Source of the DNA: Siderastrea siderea
Lineage: Eukaryota; Cnidaria; Anthozoa; Scleractinia; Rhizangiidae
DNA length: 64,000 nt
Assembly: GCA_964030785.1 (NCBI GenBank)
Contig: OZ034967.1
Span: 69,498,613-69,562,612 of the forward strand
Direction: 5' to 3'
Numbering within the stretch: the stretch's first letter is position 1; every line of letters starts with the position of its first letter. Positions 15,301 to 30,300 of the stretch are shown here, piece after piece. Under the pieces are notes generated by a model that saw only the letters and a list, made by a program, of their open reading frames with translations, had not been told where the DNA came from and did not search any database. The position numbers and the translations under genes were made by a program.

Positions 15301-18300
15301 TGACCGTTACAGTCATCCCATAAATACAATTGTAATCTTCTAATGTCTTTTTTTCTATTGATTTCCAAAGAAAACTCAGTCACACGTCATAAAGCAACCG
15401 TTGTCCTTCATGGCAAGTTACACTTTTACCAATCGAAAATGACCTCTAGTTGATGGCTTTTCTAACAATTTCTTATCTTATTAATTTAGGAGTTTGTTGG
15501 AAACACAGACCCAGATACGGTTGTTTATCATGACCTAGCACAGACAATCAGGGCACGTTACATCCGCTTTCGACCAACCGCTTGGCATGGTCACATATCA
15601 ATGCGAGTGGAGCTCTATGGCTGCAAAGGTACAAATGGTCTCTTGTTTCCAAAATTAATCTACACACACTTTTAAAGTGCCCTCTGAGAAAAAAATGTGC
15701 TGTCTCTAATGCACTGTCATAGAGTTCAATTTCATGCCTGCACAAAACTTCCACCTATGAACAGTTTCATCCACTTATTATCAATCTATCTACATTTCAC
15801 ACTGCCAGGGTTAACCTTGACTCCACTGATAACATTTTTTGTTTAATTCATGGATCCTGCGATAATGCACAGAGGTAAGGACTGGATGTGTCAGGCAAAA
15901 TATCCAATGGAAAACGCGTTTTCTTAAAAAGGCCTTTAACACTGTATTTGTGCTAATATGCAGAATGCCAAGGAGCTCTGGGCGTGGAAAGCCGTGCCAT
16001 CTCTGACGGACAAATCAGTGCCTCTTCACAATGGGATGCCAATCATGCCGCCATCCAGGGCAGACTACACTTTCAGCTAACTCGAAGCAAAGCAGGATCA
16101 TGGTCAGCTCGCACCAATGACGTCAATCAATGGCTGCAGATTGATCTGGGTAATCAGCACACCAAAGTAACAGGAGTGGCAACGCAAGGGAGAAATGCTG
16201 TCCAGCAATGGGTTACTAAGTACCAACTGCAGTACAGTGACGACGGTGTGAACTTCCACTATTACAGGGAGCAGCCACAGAGCGGTCGCAAGGTAATAAC
16301 AGCCTACTTCGGAGGCAACTATCAGTAACGCCTTTATTTCCTCCTATATTAATTGCACATCCCTTTCTGGGTCAAACCAAATCAGAAATTTCACATTACC
16401 ATTACATGAAATCAACGAGCGTCGAAATTAAAATGAACTCTCATGTTTGTCTACTCTTTCACCTTCCTAGCTTTCTTTAGACGAAAAGCTTTCCTTCACA
16501 TGTCATATTCAAGACAAAGTAGTGTGATGTCTTTCTATTGTAAGCTGTAAGGGAACCAGGAAACTTTACGACAACGAGTAATCCTTTGTTTGGCAAACAC
16601 TGCGCTTGACCACAGATCAAAATTTATTTGGTATTTGTTCTAATGGGTTGGCTTATAGAAGCATTTGATTTAGAAACCAGCGAGGCATTGATTTTATGTG
16701 CTTTAGATACTTTCTATCGCTTTTCCTTTGTAATCTGCCACAGTATCCTTTGTTGCCAGTTCGCATAGTGTCAAATAAGAAGCAATATGTGTTAGCTGAA
16801 GGCTTGGACGTCGGGAAAAATCCAAACGACTAAGGTCAAAATAGTTCAAGAATCTCTGTCACAATTAATGCCACGCGCTTTTCTACTGCAAACGTCAGTT
16901 TGCAATGATAAATCCTCCAGTCATTTAAGTTTGGTTTCTCTTCCATCCATTCTGGAAAATTTCAGAGCCATGTGAACAGTAGGCAGCTTACTATAACCTG
17001 ATATTTGAAAATTGACGATAATAAATTACTGTTGCAAAGACCTGTAGGCCTTGCCACGTTATTGAAAGGTCACAGTGTCGGCAGTACCCCGAATGTTAGC
17101 TAATAACTATTATTAATCCTTTATGCATGCTTCGTTTTAGTGACGTTTGTCATCGTCAATTTAATTTATTACACGTTTCAAGTATACGCCCAAAACCGGA
17201 TGTTAGTCAGTTGGCTTTGTTCGGGCAAACGATCAGTCGTAGTTTTTATAGTAGAGTTTGCCCTTAGTTTCGAAGTGAAGACTTGGTCAAGAACTGACAA
17301 ACGGGCCTGTTATGTAAGTGATTTGTTTCTTTCCTTATAGTTTTTAGGCTAGTTTTTAGTTTCTGATCGTATTTTCTCGCTAAGTTTCTCGAACAAGAGT
17401 TTGTACCTTCGACCACGTGGCAGGGCATTCGATTGTTAAGTCGTGTTGTCTGACAGTATGAGTTTCTTGTTATTTTGTTTTGTTTCGTTAGCTTTTAAGG
17501 CTTTATGGGTTGTCCTTAGTGAGCCCTTAGCCTTCATATTTGCTTTGATTACTTTTTGATTTTGTAAACTAGAATCGCTTTACGGTTTGCTACTTTTCTA
17601 TGGAATGATCGGGATGTTAGCTTTAATTTTTTAGGTTTTAACTTAGTTTTTCCTTGTATTTGTCGATTTCAGTTTACGATAGGAACTTGGATTTGATGAC
17701 AATAAACTTCGGATCAATTCAAGACTCTTGTCCGTAAAGTACTTCCCCGCATTGCGTATGCTTGGTGTGCCTTGACTCGAGTAAACATCAGTAGTCGTCA
17801 ATTTCGTGTTTATTCGAGCGCTGACCGTTACAGTCATCCCATAAATACAATTGTAATCTTCTAATGTCTTTTTTTCTATTGATTTCCAAAGAAAACTCAG
17901 TCACACGTCATAAAGCAACCGTTGTCCTTCATGGCAAGTTACACTTTTACCAATCGAAAATGACCTCTAGTTGATGGCTTTTCTAACAATTTCTTATCTT
18001 ATTAATTTAGGAGTTTGTTGGAAACACAGACCCAGATACGGTTGTTTATCATGACCTAGCACAGACAATCAGGGCACGTTACATCCGCTTTCGACCAACC
18101 GCTTGGCATGGTCACATATCAATGCGAGTGGAGCTCTATGGCTGCAAAGGTACAAATGGTCTCTTGTTTCCAAAATTAATCTACACACACTTTTAAAGTG
18201 CCCTCTGAGAAAAAAATGTGCTGTCTCTAATGCACTGTCATAGAGTTCAATTTCATGCCTGCACAAAACTTCCACCTATGAACAGTTTCATCCACTTATT

Positions 18301-21300
18301 ATCAATCTATCTACATTTCACACTGCCAGGGTTAACCTTGACTCCACTGATAACATTTTTTGTTTAATTCATGGATCCTGCGATAATGCACAGAGGTAAG
18401 GACTGGATGTGTCAGGCAAAATATCCAATGGAAAACGCGTTTTCTTAAAAAGGCCTTTAACACTGTATTTGTGCTAATATGCAGAATGCCAAGGAGCTCT
18501 GGGCGTGGAAAGCCGTGCCATCTCTGACGGACAAATCAGTGCCTCTTCACAATGGGATGCCAATCATGCCGCCATCCAGGGCAGACTACACTTTCAGCTA
18601 ACTCGAAGCAAAGCAGGATCATGGTCAGCTCGCACCAATGACGTCAATCAGTGGCTGCAGATTGATCTGGGTAATCAGCACACCAAAGTAACAGGAGTGG
18701 CAACGCAAGGGAGAAATGCTGTCCAGCAATGGGTTACTAAGTACCAACTGCAGTACAGTGACGACGGTGTGAACTTCCACTATTACAGGGAGCAGCCACA
18801 GAGCGGTCGCAAGGTAATAACAGCCTACTTCGGAGGCAACTATCAGTAACGCCTTTATTTCCTCCTATATTAATTGCACATCCCTTTCTGGGTCAAACCA
18901 AATCAGAAATTTCACATTACCATTACATGAAATCAACGAGCGTCGAAATTAAAATGAACTCTCATGTTTGTCTACTCTTTCACCTTCCTAGCTTTCTTTA
19001 GACGAAAAGCTTTCCTTCACATGTCATATTCAAGACAAAGTAGTGTGATGTCTTTCTATTGTAAGCTGTAAGGGAACCAGGAAACTTTACGACAACGAGT
19101 AATCCTTTGTTTGGCAAACACTGCGCTTGACCACAGATCAAAATTTATTTGGTATTTGTTCTAATGGGTTGGCTTATAGAAGCATTTGATTTAGAAACCA
19201 GCGAGGCATTGATTTTATGTGCTTTAGATACTTTCTATCGCTTTTCCTTTGTAATCTGCCACAGTATCCTTTGTTGCCAGTTCGCATAGTGTCAAATAAG
19301 AAGCAATATGTGTTAGCTGAAGGCTTGGACGTCGGGAAAAATCCAAACGACTAAGGTCAAAATAGTTCAAGAATCTCTGTCACAATTAATGCCACGCGCT
19401 TTTCTACTGCAAACGTCAGTTTGCAATGATAAATCCTCCAGTCATTTAAGTTTGGTTTCTCTTCCATCCATTCTGGAAAATTTCAGAGCCATGTGAACAG
19501 TAGGCAGCTTACTATAACCTGATATTTGAAAATTGACGATAATAAATTACTGTTGCAAAGACCTGTAGGCCTTGCCACGTTATTGAAAGGTCACAGTGTC
19601 GGCAGTACCCCGAATGTTAGCTAATAACTATTATTAATCCTTTATGCATGCTTCGTTTTAGTGACGTTTGTCATCGTCAATTTAATTTATTACACGTTTC
19701 AAGTATACGCCCAAAACCGGATGTTAGTCAGTTGGCTTTGTTCGGGCAAACGATCAGTCGTAGTTTTTATAGTAGAGTTTGCCCTTAGTTTCGAAGTGAA
19801 GATTTGGTCAAGAACTGACAAACGGGCCTGTTATGTAAGTGATTTGTTTCTTTCCTTATAGTTTTTAGGCTAGTTTTTAGTTTCTGATCGTATTTTCTCG
19901 CTAAGTTTCTCGAACAAGAGTTTGTACCTTCGACCACGTGGCAGGGCATTCGATTGTTAAGTCGTGTTGTCTGACAGTATGAGTTTCTTGTTATTTTGTT
20001 TTGTTTCGTTAGCTTTTAAGGCTTTATGGGTTGTCCTTAGTGAGCCCTTAGCCTTCATATTTGCTTTGATTACTTTTTGATTTTGTAAACTAGAATCGCT
20101 TTACGGTTTGCTACTTTTCTATGGAATGATCGGGATGTTAGCTTTAATTTTTTAGGTTTTAACTTAGTTTTTCCTTGTATTTGTCGATTTCAGTTTACGA
20201 TAGGAACTTGGATTTGATGACAATAAACTTCGGATCAATTCAAGACTCTTGTCCGTAAAGTACTTCCCCGCATTGCGTATGCTTGGTGTGCCTTGACTCG
20301 AGTAAACATCAGTAGTCGTCAATTTCGTGTTTATTCGAGCGCTGACCGTTACAGTCATCCCATAAATACAATTGTAATCTTCTAATGTCTTTTTTTCTAT
20401 TGATTTCCAAAGAAAACTCAGTCACACGTCATAAAGCAACCGTTGTCCTTCATGGCAAGTTACACTTTTACCAATCGAAAATGACCTCTAGTTGATGGCT
20501 TTTCTAACAATTTCTTATCTTATTAATTTAGGAGTTTGTTGGAAACACAGACCCAGATACGGTTGTTTATCATGACCTAGCACAGACAATCAGGGCACGT
20601 TACATCCGCTTTCGACCAACCGCTTGGCATGGTCACATATCAATGCGAGTGGAGCTCTATGGCTGCAAAGGTACAAATGGTCTCTTGTTTCCAAAATTAA
20701 TCTACACACACTTTTAAAGTGCCCTCTGAGAAAAAAATGTGCTGTCTCTAATGCACTGTCATAGAGTTCAATTTCATGCCTGCACAAAACTTCCACCTAT
20801 GAACAGTTTCATCCACTTATTATCAATCTATCTACATTTCACACTGCCAGGGTTAACCTTGACTCCACTGATAACATTTTTTGTTTAATTCATGGATCCT
20901 GCGATAATGCACAGAGGTAAGGACTGGATGTGTCAGGCAAAATATCCAATGGAAAACGCGTTTTCTTAAAAAGGCCTTTAACACTGTATTTGTGCTAATA
21001 TGCAGAATGCCAAGGAGCTCTGGGCGTGGAAAGCCGTGCCATCTCTGACGGACAAATCAGTGCCTCTTCACAATGGGATGCCAATCATGCCGCCATCCAG
21101 GGCAGACTACACTTTCAGCTAACTCGAAGCAAAGCAGGATCATGGTCAGCTCGCACCAATGACGTCAATCAATGGCTGCAGATTGATCTGGGTAATCAGC
21201 ACACCAAAGTAACAGGAGTGGCAACGCAAGGGAGAAATGCTGTCCAGCAATGGGTTACTAAGTACCAACTGCAGTACAGTGACGACGGTGTGAACTTCCA

Positions 21301-24300
21301 CTATTACAGGGAGCAGCCACAGAGCGGTCGCAAGGTAATAACAGCCTACTTCGGAGGCAACTATCAGTAACGCCTTTATTTCCTCCTATATTAATTGCAC
21401 ATCCCTTTCTGGGTCAAACCAAATCAGAAATTTCACATTACCATTACATGAAATCAACGAGCGTCGAAATTAAAATGAACTCTCATGTTTGTCTACTCTT
21501 TCACCTTCCTAGCTTTCTTTAGACGAAAAGCTTTCCTTCACATGTCATATTCAAGACAAAGTAGTGTGATGTCTTTCTATTGTAAGCTGTAAGGGAACCA
21601 GGAAACTTTACGACAACGAGTAATCCTTTGTTTGGCAAACACTGCGCTTGACCACAGATCAAAATTTATTTGGTATTTGTTCTAATGGGTTGGCTTATAG
21701 AAGCATTTGATTTAGAAACCAGCGAGGCATTGATTTTATGTGCTTTAGATACTTTCTATCGCTTTTCCTTTGTAATCTGCCACAGTATCCTTTGTTGCCA
21801 GTTCGCATAGTGTCAAATAAGAAGCAATATGTGTTAGCTGAAGGCTTGGACGTCGGGAAAAATCCAAACGACTAAGGTCAAAATAGTTCAAGAATCTCTG
21901 TCACAATTAATGCCACGCGCTTTTCTACTGCAAACGTCAGTTTGCAATGATAAATCCTCCAGTCATTTAAGTTTGGTTTCTCTTCCATCCATTCTGGAAA
22001 ATTTCAGAGCCATGTGAACAGTAGGCAGCTTACTATAACCTGATATTTGAAAATTGACGATAATAAATTACTGTTGCAAAGACCTGTAGGCCTTGCCACG
22101 TTATTGAAAGGTCACAGTGTCGGCAGTACCCCGAATGTTAGCTAATAACTATTATTAATCCTTTATGCATGCTTCGTTTTAGTGACGTTTGTCATCGTCA
22201 ATTTAATTTATTACACGTTTCAAGTATACGCCCAAAACCGGATGTTAGTCAGTTGGCTTTGTTCGGGCAAACGATCAGTCGTAGTTTTTATAGTAGAGTT
22301 TGCCCTTAGTTTCGAAGTGAAGACTTGGTCAAGAACTGACAAACGGGCCTGTTATGTAAGTGATTTGTTTCTTTCCTTATAGTTTTTAGGCTAGTTTTTA
22401 GTTTCTGATCGTATTTTCTCGCTAAGTTTCTCGAACAAGAGTTTGTACCTTCGACCACGTGGCAGGGCATTCGATTGTTAAGTCGTGTTGTCTGACAGTA
22501 TGAGTTTCTTGTTATTTTGTTTTGTTTCGTTAGCTTTTAAGGCTTTATGGGTTGTCCTTAGTGAGCCCTTAGCCTTCATATTTGCTTTGATTACTTTTTG
22601 ATTTTGTAAACTAGAATCGCTTTACGGTTTGCTACTTTTCTATGGAATGATCGGGATGTTAGCTTTAATTTTTTAGGTTTTAACTTAGTTTTTCCTTGTA
22701 TTTGTTGATTTCAGTTTACGATAGGAACTTGGATTTGATGACAATAAACTTCGGATCAATTCAAGACTCTTGTCCGTAAAGTACTTCCCCGCATTGCGTA
22801 TGCTTGGTGTGCCTTGACTCGAGTAACCATCACTAGTCGTCAATTTTGTGTTTATTCGAGCGCTGACCGTTACAGTCATCCCATAAATACAATTGTAATC
22901 TTCTAATGTCTTTTTTTCTATTGATTTCCAAAGAAAACTCAGTCACACGTCATAAAGCAACCGTTGTCCTTCATGGCAAGTTACACTTTTACCAATCGAA
23001 AATGACCTCTAGTTGATGGCTTTTCTAACAATTTCTTATCTTATTAATTTAGGAGTTTGTTGGAAACACAGACCCAGATACGGTTGTTTATCATGACCTA
23101 GCACAGACAATCAGGGCACGTTACATCCGCTTTCGACCAACCGCTTGGCATGGTCACATATCAATGCGAGTGGAGCTCTATGGCTGCAAAGGTACAAATG
23201 GTCTCTTGTTTCCAAAATTAATCTACACACACTTTTAAAGTGCCCTCTGAGAAAAAAATGTGCTGTCTCTAATGCACTGTCATAGAGTTCAATTTCATGC
23301 CTGCACAAAACTTCCACCTATGAACAGTTTCATCCACTTATTATCAATCTATCTACATTTCACACTGCCAGGGTTAACCTTGACTCCACTGATAACATTT
23401 TTTGTTTAATTCATGGATCCTGCGATAATGCACAGAGGTAAGGACTGGATGTGTCAGGCAAAATATCCAATGGAAAACGCGTTTTCTTAAAAAGGCCTTT
23501 AACACTGTATTTGTGCTAATATGCAGAATGCCAAGGAGCTCTGGGCGTGGAAAGCCGTGCCATCTCTGACGGACAAATCAGTGCCTCTTCACAATGGGAT
23601 GCCAATCATGCCGCCATCCAGGGCAGACTACACTTTCAGCTAACTCGAAGCAAAGCAGGATCATGGTCAGCTCGCACCAATGACGTCAATCAATGGCTGC
23701 AGATTGATCTGGGTAATCAGCACACCAAAGTAACAGGAGTGGCAACGCAAGGGAGAAATGCTGTCCAGCAATGGGTTACTAAGTACCAACTGCAGTACAG
23801 TGACGACGGTGTGAACTTCCACTATTACAGGGAGCAGCCACAGAGCGGTCGCAAGGTAATAACAGCCTACTTCGGAGGCAACTATCAGTAACGCCTTTAT
23901 TTCCTCCTATATTAATTGCACATCCCTTTCTGGGTCAAACCAAATCAGAAATTTCACATTACCATTACATGAAATCAACGAGCGTCGAAATTAAAATGAA
24001 CTCTCATGTTTGTCTACTCTTTCACCTTCCTAGCTTTCTTTAGACGAAAAGCTTTCCTTCACATGTCATATTCAAGACAAAGTAGTGTGATGTCTTTCTA
24101 TTGTAAGCTGTAAGGGAACCAGGAAACTTTACGACAACGAGTAATCCTTTGTTTGGCAAACACTGCGCTTGACCACAGATCAAAATTTATTTGGTATTTG
24201 TTCTAATGGGTTGGCTTATAGAAGCATTTGATTTAGAAACCAGCGAGGCATTGATTTTATGTGCTTTAGATACTTTCTATCGCTTTTCCTTTGTAATCTG

Positions 24301-27300
24301 CCACAGTATCCTTTGTTGCCAGTTCGCATAGTGTCAAATAAGAAGCAATATGTGTTAGCTGAAGGCTTGGACGTCGGGAAAAATCCAAACGACTAAGGTC
24401 AAAATAGTTCAAGAATCTCTGTCACAATTAATGCCACGCGCTTTTCTACTGCAAACGTCAGTTTGCAATGATAAATCCTCCAGTCATTTAAGTTTGGTTT
24501 CTCTTCCATCCATTCTGGAAAATTTCAGAGCCATGTGAACAGTAGGCAGCTTACTATAACCTGATATTTGAAAATTGACGATAATAAATTACTGTTGCAA
24601 AGACCTGTAGGCCTTGCCACGTTATTGAAAGGTCACAGTGTCGGCAGTACCCCGAATGTTAGCTAATAACTATTATTAATCCTTTATGCATGCTTCGTTT
24701 TAGTGACGTTTGTCATCGTCAATTTAATTTATTACACGTTTCAAGTATACGCCCAAAACCGGATGTTAGTCAGTTGGCTTTGTTCGGGCAAACGATCAGT
24801 CGTAGTTTTTATAGTAGAGTTTGCCCTTAGTTTCGAAGTGAAGACTTGGTCAAGAACTGACAAACGGGCCTGTTATGTAAGTGATTTGTTTCTTTCCTTA
24901 TAGTTTTTAGGCTAGTTTTTAGTTTCTGATCGTATTTTCTCGCTAAGTTTCTCGAACAAGAGTTTGTACCTTCGACCACGTGGCAGGGCATTCGATTGTT
25001 AAGTCGTGTTGTCTGACAGTATGAGTTTCTTGTTATTTTGTTTTGTTTCGTTAGCTTTTAAGGCTTTATGGGTTGTCCTTAGTGAGCCCTTAGCCTTCAT
25101 ATTTGCTTTGATTACTTTTTGATTTTGTAAACTAGAATCGCTTTACGGTTTGCTACTTTTCTATGGAATGATCGGGATGTTAGCTTTAATTTTTTAGGTT
25201 TTAACTTAGTTTTTCCTTGTATTTGTCGATTTCAGTTTACGATAGGAACTTGGATTTGATGACAATAAACTTCGGATCAATTCAAGACTCTTGTCCGTAA
25301 AGTACTTCCCCGCATTGCGTATGCTTGGTGTGCCTTGACTCGAGTAAACATCAGTAGTCGTCAATTTCGTGTTTATTCGAGCGCTGACCGTTACAGTCAT
25401 CCCATAAATACAATTGTAATCTTCTAATGTCTTTTTTTCTATTGATTTCCAAAGAAAACTCAGTCACACGTCATAAAGCAACCGTTGTCCTTCATGGCAA
25501 GTTACACTTTTACCAATCGAAAATGACCTCTAGTTGATGGCTTTTCTAACAATTTCTTATCTTATTAATTTAGGAGTTTGTTGGAAACACAGACCCAGAT
25601 ACGGTTGTTTATCATGACCTAGCACAGACAATCAGGGCACGTTACATCCGCTTTCGACCAACCGCTTGGCATGGTCACATATCAATGCGAGTGGAGCTCT
25701 ATGGCTGCAAAGGTACAAATGGTCTCTTGTTTCCAAAATTAATCTACACACACTTTTAAAGTGCCCTCTGAGAAAAAAATGTGCTGTCTCTAATGCACTG
25801 TCATAGAGTTCAATTTCATGCCTGCACAAAACTTCCACCTATGAACAGTTTCATCCACTTATTATCAATCTATCTACATTTCACACTGCCAGGGTTAACC
25901 TTGACTCCACTGATAACATTTTTTGTTTAATTCATGGATCCTGCGATAATGCACAGAGGTAAGGACTGGATGTGTCAGGCAAAATATCCAATGGAAAACG
26001 CGTTTTCTTAAAAAGGCCTTTAACACTGTATTTGTGCTAATATGCAGAATGCCAAGGAGCTCTGGGCGTGGAAAGCCGTGCCATCTCTGACGGACAAATC
26101 AGTGCCTCTTCACAATGGGATGCCAATCATGCCGCCATCCAGGGCAGACTACACTTTCAGCTAACTCGAAGCAAAGCAGGATCATGGTCAGCTCGCACCA
26201 ATGACGTCAATCAATGGCTGCAGATTGATCTGGGTAATCAGCACACCAAAGTAACAGGAGTGGCAACGCAAGGGAGAAATGCTGTCCAGCAATGGGTTAC
26301 TAAGTACCAACTGCAGTACAGTGACGACGGTGTGAACTTCCACTATTACAGGGAGCAGCCACAGAGCGGTCGCAAGGTAATAACAGCCTACTTCGGAGGC
26401 AACTATCAGTAACGCCTTTATTTCCTCCTATATTAATTGCACATCCCTTTCTGGGTCAAACCAAATCAGAAATTTCACATTACCATTACATGAAATCAAC
26501 GAGCGTCGAAATTAAAATGAACTCTCATGTTTGTCTACTCTTTCACCTTCCTAGCTTTCTTTAGACGAAAAGCTTTCCTTCACATGTCATATTCAAGACA
26601 AAGTAGTGTGATGTCTTTCTATTGTAAGCTGTAAGGGAACCAGGAAACTTTACGACAACGAGTAATCCTTTGTTTGGCAAACACTGCGCTTGACCACAGA
26701 TCAAAATTTATTTGGTATTTGTTCTAATGGGTTGGCTTATAGAAGCATTTGATTTAGAAACCAGCGAGGCATTGATTTTATGTGCTTTAGATACTTTCTA
26801 TCGCTTTTCCTTTGTAATCTGCCACAGTATCCTTTGTTGCCAGTTCGCATAGTGTCAAATAAGAAGCAATATGTGTTAGCTGAAGGCTTGGACGTCGGGA
26901 AAAATCCAAACGACTAAGGTCAAAATAGTTCAAGAATCTCTGTCACAATTAATGCCACGCGCTTTTCTACTGCAAACGTCAGTTTGCAATGATAAATCCT
27001 CCAGTCATTTAAGTTTGGTTTCTCTTCCATCCATTCTGGAAAATTTCAGAGCCATGTGAACAGTAGGCAGCTTACTATAACCTGATATTTGAAAATTGAC
27101 GATAATAAATTACTGTTGCAAAGACCTGTAGGCCTTGCCACGTTATTGAAAGGTCACAGTGTCGGCAGTACCCCGAATGTTAGCTAATAACTATTATTAA
27201 TCCTTTATGCATGCTTCGTTTTAGTGACGTTTGTCATCGTCAATTTAATTTATTACACGTTTCAAGTATACGCCCAAAACCGGATGTTAGTCAGTTGGCT

Positions 27301-30300
27301 TTGTTCGGGCAAACGATCAGTCGTAGTTTTTATAGTAGAGTTTGCCCTTAGTTTCGAAGTGAAGATTTGGTCAAGAACTGACAAACGGGCCTGTTATGTA
27401 AGTGATTTGTTTCTTTCCTTATAGTTTTTAGGCTAGTTTTTAGTTTCTGATCGTATTTTCTCGCTAAGTTTCTCGAACAAGAGTTTGTACCTTCGACCAC
27501 GTGGCAGGGCATTCGATTGTTAAGTCGTGTTGTCTGACAGTATGAGTTTCTTGTTATTTTGTTTTGTTTCGTTAGCTTTTAAGGCTTTATGGGTTGTCCT
27601 TAGTGAGCCCTTAGCCTTCATATTTGCTTTGATTACTTTTTGATTTTGTAAACTAGAATCGCTTTACGGTTTGCTACTTTTCTATGGAATGATCGGGATG
27701 TTAGCTTTAATTTTTTAGGTTTTAACTTAGTTTTTCCTTGTATTTGTCGATTTCAGTTTACGATAGGAACTTGGATTTGATGACAATAAACTTCGGATCA
27801 ATTCAAGACTCTTGTCCGTAAAGTACTTCCCCGCATTGCGTATGCTTGGTGTGCCTTGACTCGAGTAAACATCAGTAGTCGTCAATTTCGTGTTTATTCG
27901 AGCGCTGACCGTTACAGTCATCCCATAAATACAATTGTAATCTTCTAATGTCTTTTTTTCTATTGATTTCCAAAGAAAACTCAGTCACACGTCATAAAGC
28001 AACCGTTGTCCTTCATGGCAAGTTACACTTTTACCAATCGAAAATGACCTCTAGTTGATGGCTTTTCTAACAATTTCTTATCTTATTAATTTAGGAGTTT
28101 GTTGGAAACACAGACCCAGATACGGTTGTTTATCATGACCTAGCACAGACAATCAGGGCACGTTACATCCGCTTTCGACCAACCGCTTGGCATGGTCACA
28201 TATCAATGCGAGTGGAGCTCTATGGCTGCAAAGGTACAAATGGTCTCTTGTTTCCAAAATTAATCTACACACACTTTTAAAGTGCCCTCTGAGAAAAAAA
28301 TGTGCTGTCTCTAATGCACTGTCATAGAGTTCAATTTCATGCCTGCACAAAACTTCCACCTATGAACAGTTTCATCCACTTATTATCAATCTATCTACAT
28401 TTCACACTGCCAGGGTTAACCTTGACTCCACTGATAACATTTTTTGTTTAATTCATGGATCCTGCGATAATGCACAGAGGTAAGGACTGAATGTGTCAGG
28501 CAAAATATCCAATGGAAAACGCGTTTTCTTAAAAAGGCCTTTAACACTGTATTTGTGCTAATATGCAGAATGCCAAGGAGCTCTGGGCGTGGAAAGCCGT
28601 GCCATCTCTGACGGACAAATCAGTGCCTCTTCACAATGGGATGCCAATCATGCCGCCATCCAGGGCAGACTACACTTTCAGCTAACTCGAAGCAAAGCAG
28701 GATCATGGTCAGCTCGCACCAATGACGTCAATCAATGGCTGCAGATTGATCTGGGTAATCAGCACACCAAAGTAACAGGAGTGGCAACGCAAGGGAGAAA
28801 TGCTGTCCAGCAATGGGTTACTAAGTACCAACTGCAGTACAGTGACGACGGTGTGAACTTCCACTATTACAGGGAGCAGCCACAGAGCGGTCGCAAGGTA
28901 ATAACAGCCTACTTCGGAGGCAACTATCAGTAACGCCTTTATTTCCTCCTATATTAATTGCACATCCCTTTCTGGGTCAAACCAAATCAGAAATTTCACA
29001 TTACCATTACATGAAATCAACGAGCGTCGAAATTAAAATGAACTCTCATGTTTGTCTACTCTTTCACCTTCCTAGCTTTCTTTAGACGAAAAGCTTTCCT
29101 TCACATGTCATATTCAAGACAAAGTAGTGTGATGTCTTTCTATTGTAAGCTGTAAGGGAACCAGGAAACTTTACGACAACGAGTAATCCTTTGTTTGGCA
29201 AACACTGCGCTTGACCACAGATCAAAATTTATTTGGTATTTGTTCTAATGGGTTGGCTTATAGAAGCATTTGATTTAGAAACCAGCGAGGCATTGATTTT
29301 ATGTGCTTTAGATACTTTCTATCGCTTTTCCTTTGTAATCTGCCACAGTATCCTTTGTTGCCAGTTCGCATAGTGTCAAATAAGAAGCAATATGTGTTAG
29401 CTGAAGGCTTGGACGTCGGGAAAAATCCAAACGACTAAGGTCAAAATAGTTCAAGAATCTCTGTCACAATTAATGCCACGCGCTTTTCTACTGCAAACGT
29501 CAGTTTGCAATGATAAATCCTCCAGTCATTTAAGTTTGGTTTCTCTTCCATCCATTCTGGAAAATTTCAGAGCCATGTGAACAGTAGGCAGCTTACTATA
29601 ACCTGATATTTGAAAATTGACGATAATAAATTACTGTTGCAAAGACCTGTAGGCCTTGCCACGTTATTGAAAGGTCACAGTGTCGGCAGTACCCCGAATG
29701 TTAGCTAATAACTATTATTAATCCTTTATGCATGCTTCGTTTTAGTGACGTTTGTCATCGTCAATTTAATTTATTACACGTTTCAAGTATACGCCCAAAA
29801 CCGGATGTTAGTCAGTTGGCTTTGTTCGGGCAAACGATCAGTCGTAGTTTTTATAGTAGAGTTTGCCCTTAGTTTCGAAGTGAAGATTTGGTCAAGAACT
29901 GACAAACGGGCCTGTTATGTAAGTGATTTGTTTCTTTCCTTATAGTTTTTAGGCTAGTTTTTAGTTTCTGATCGTATTTTCTCGCTAAGTTTCTCGAACA
30001 AGAGTTTGTACCTTCGACCACGTGGCAGGGCATTCGATTGTTAAGTCGTGTTGTCTGACAGTATGAGTTTCTTGTTATTTTGTTTTGTTTCGTTAGCTTT
30101 TAAGGCTTTATGGGTTGTCCTTAGTGAGCCCTTAGCCTTCATATTTGCTTTGATTACTTTTTGATTTTGTAAACTAGAATCGCTTTACGGTTTGCTACTT
30201 TTCTATGGAATGATCGGGATGTTAGCTTTAATTTTTTAGGTTTTAACTTAGTTTTTCCTTGTATTTGTCGATTTCAGTTTACGATAGGAACTTGGATTTG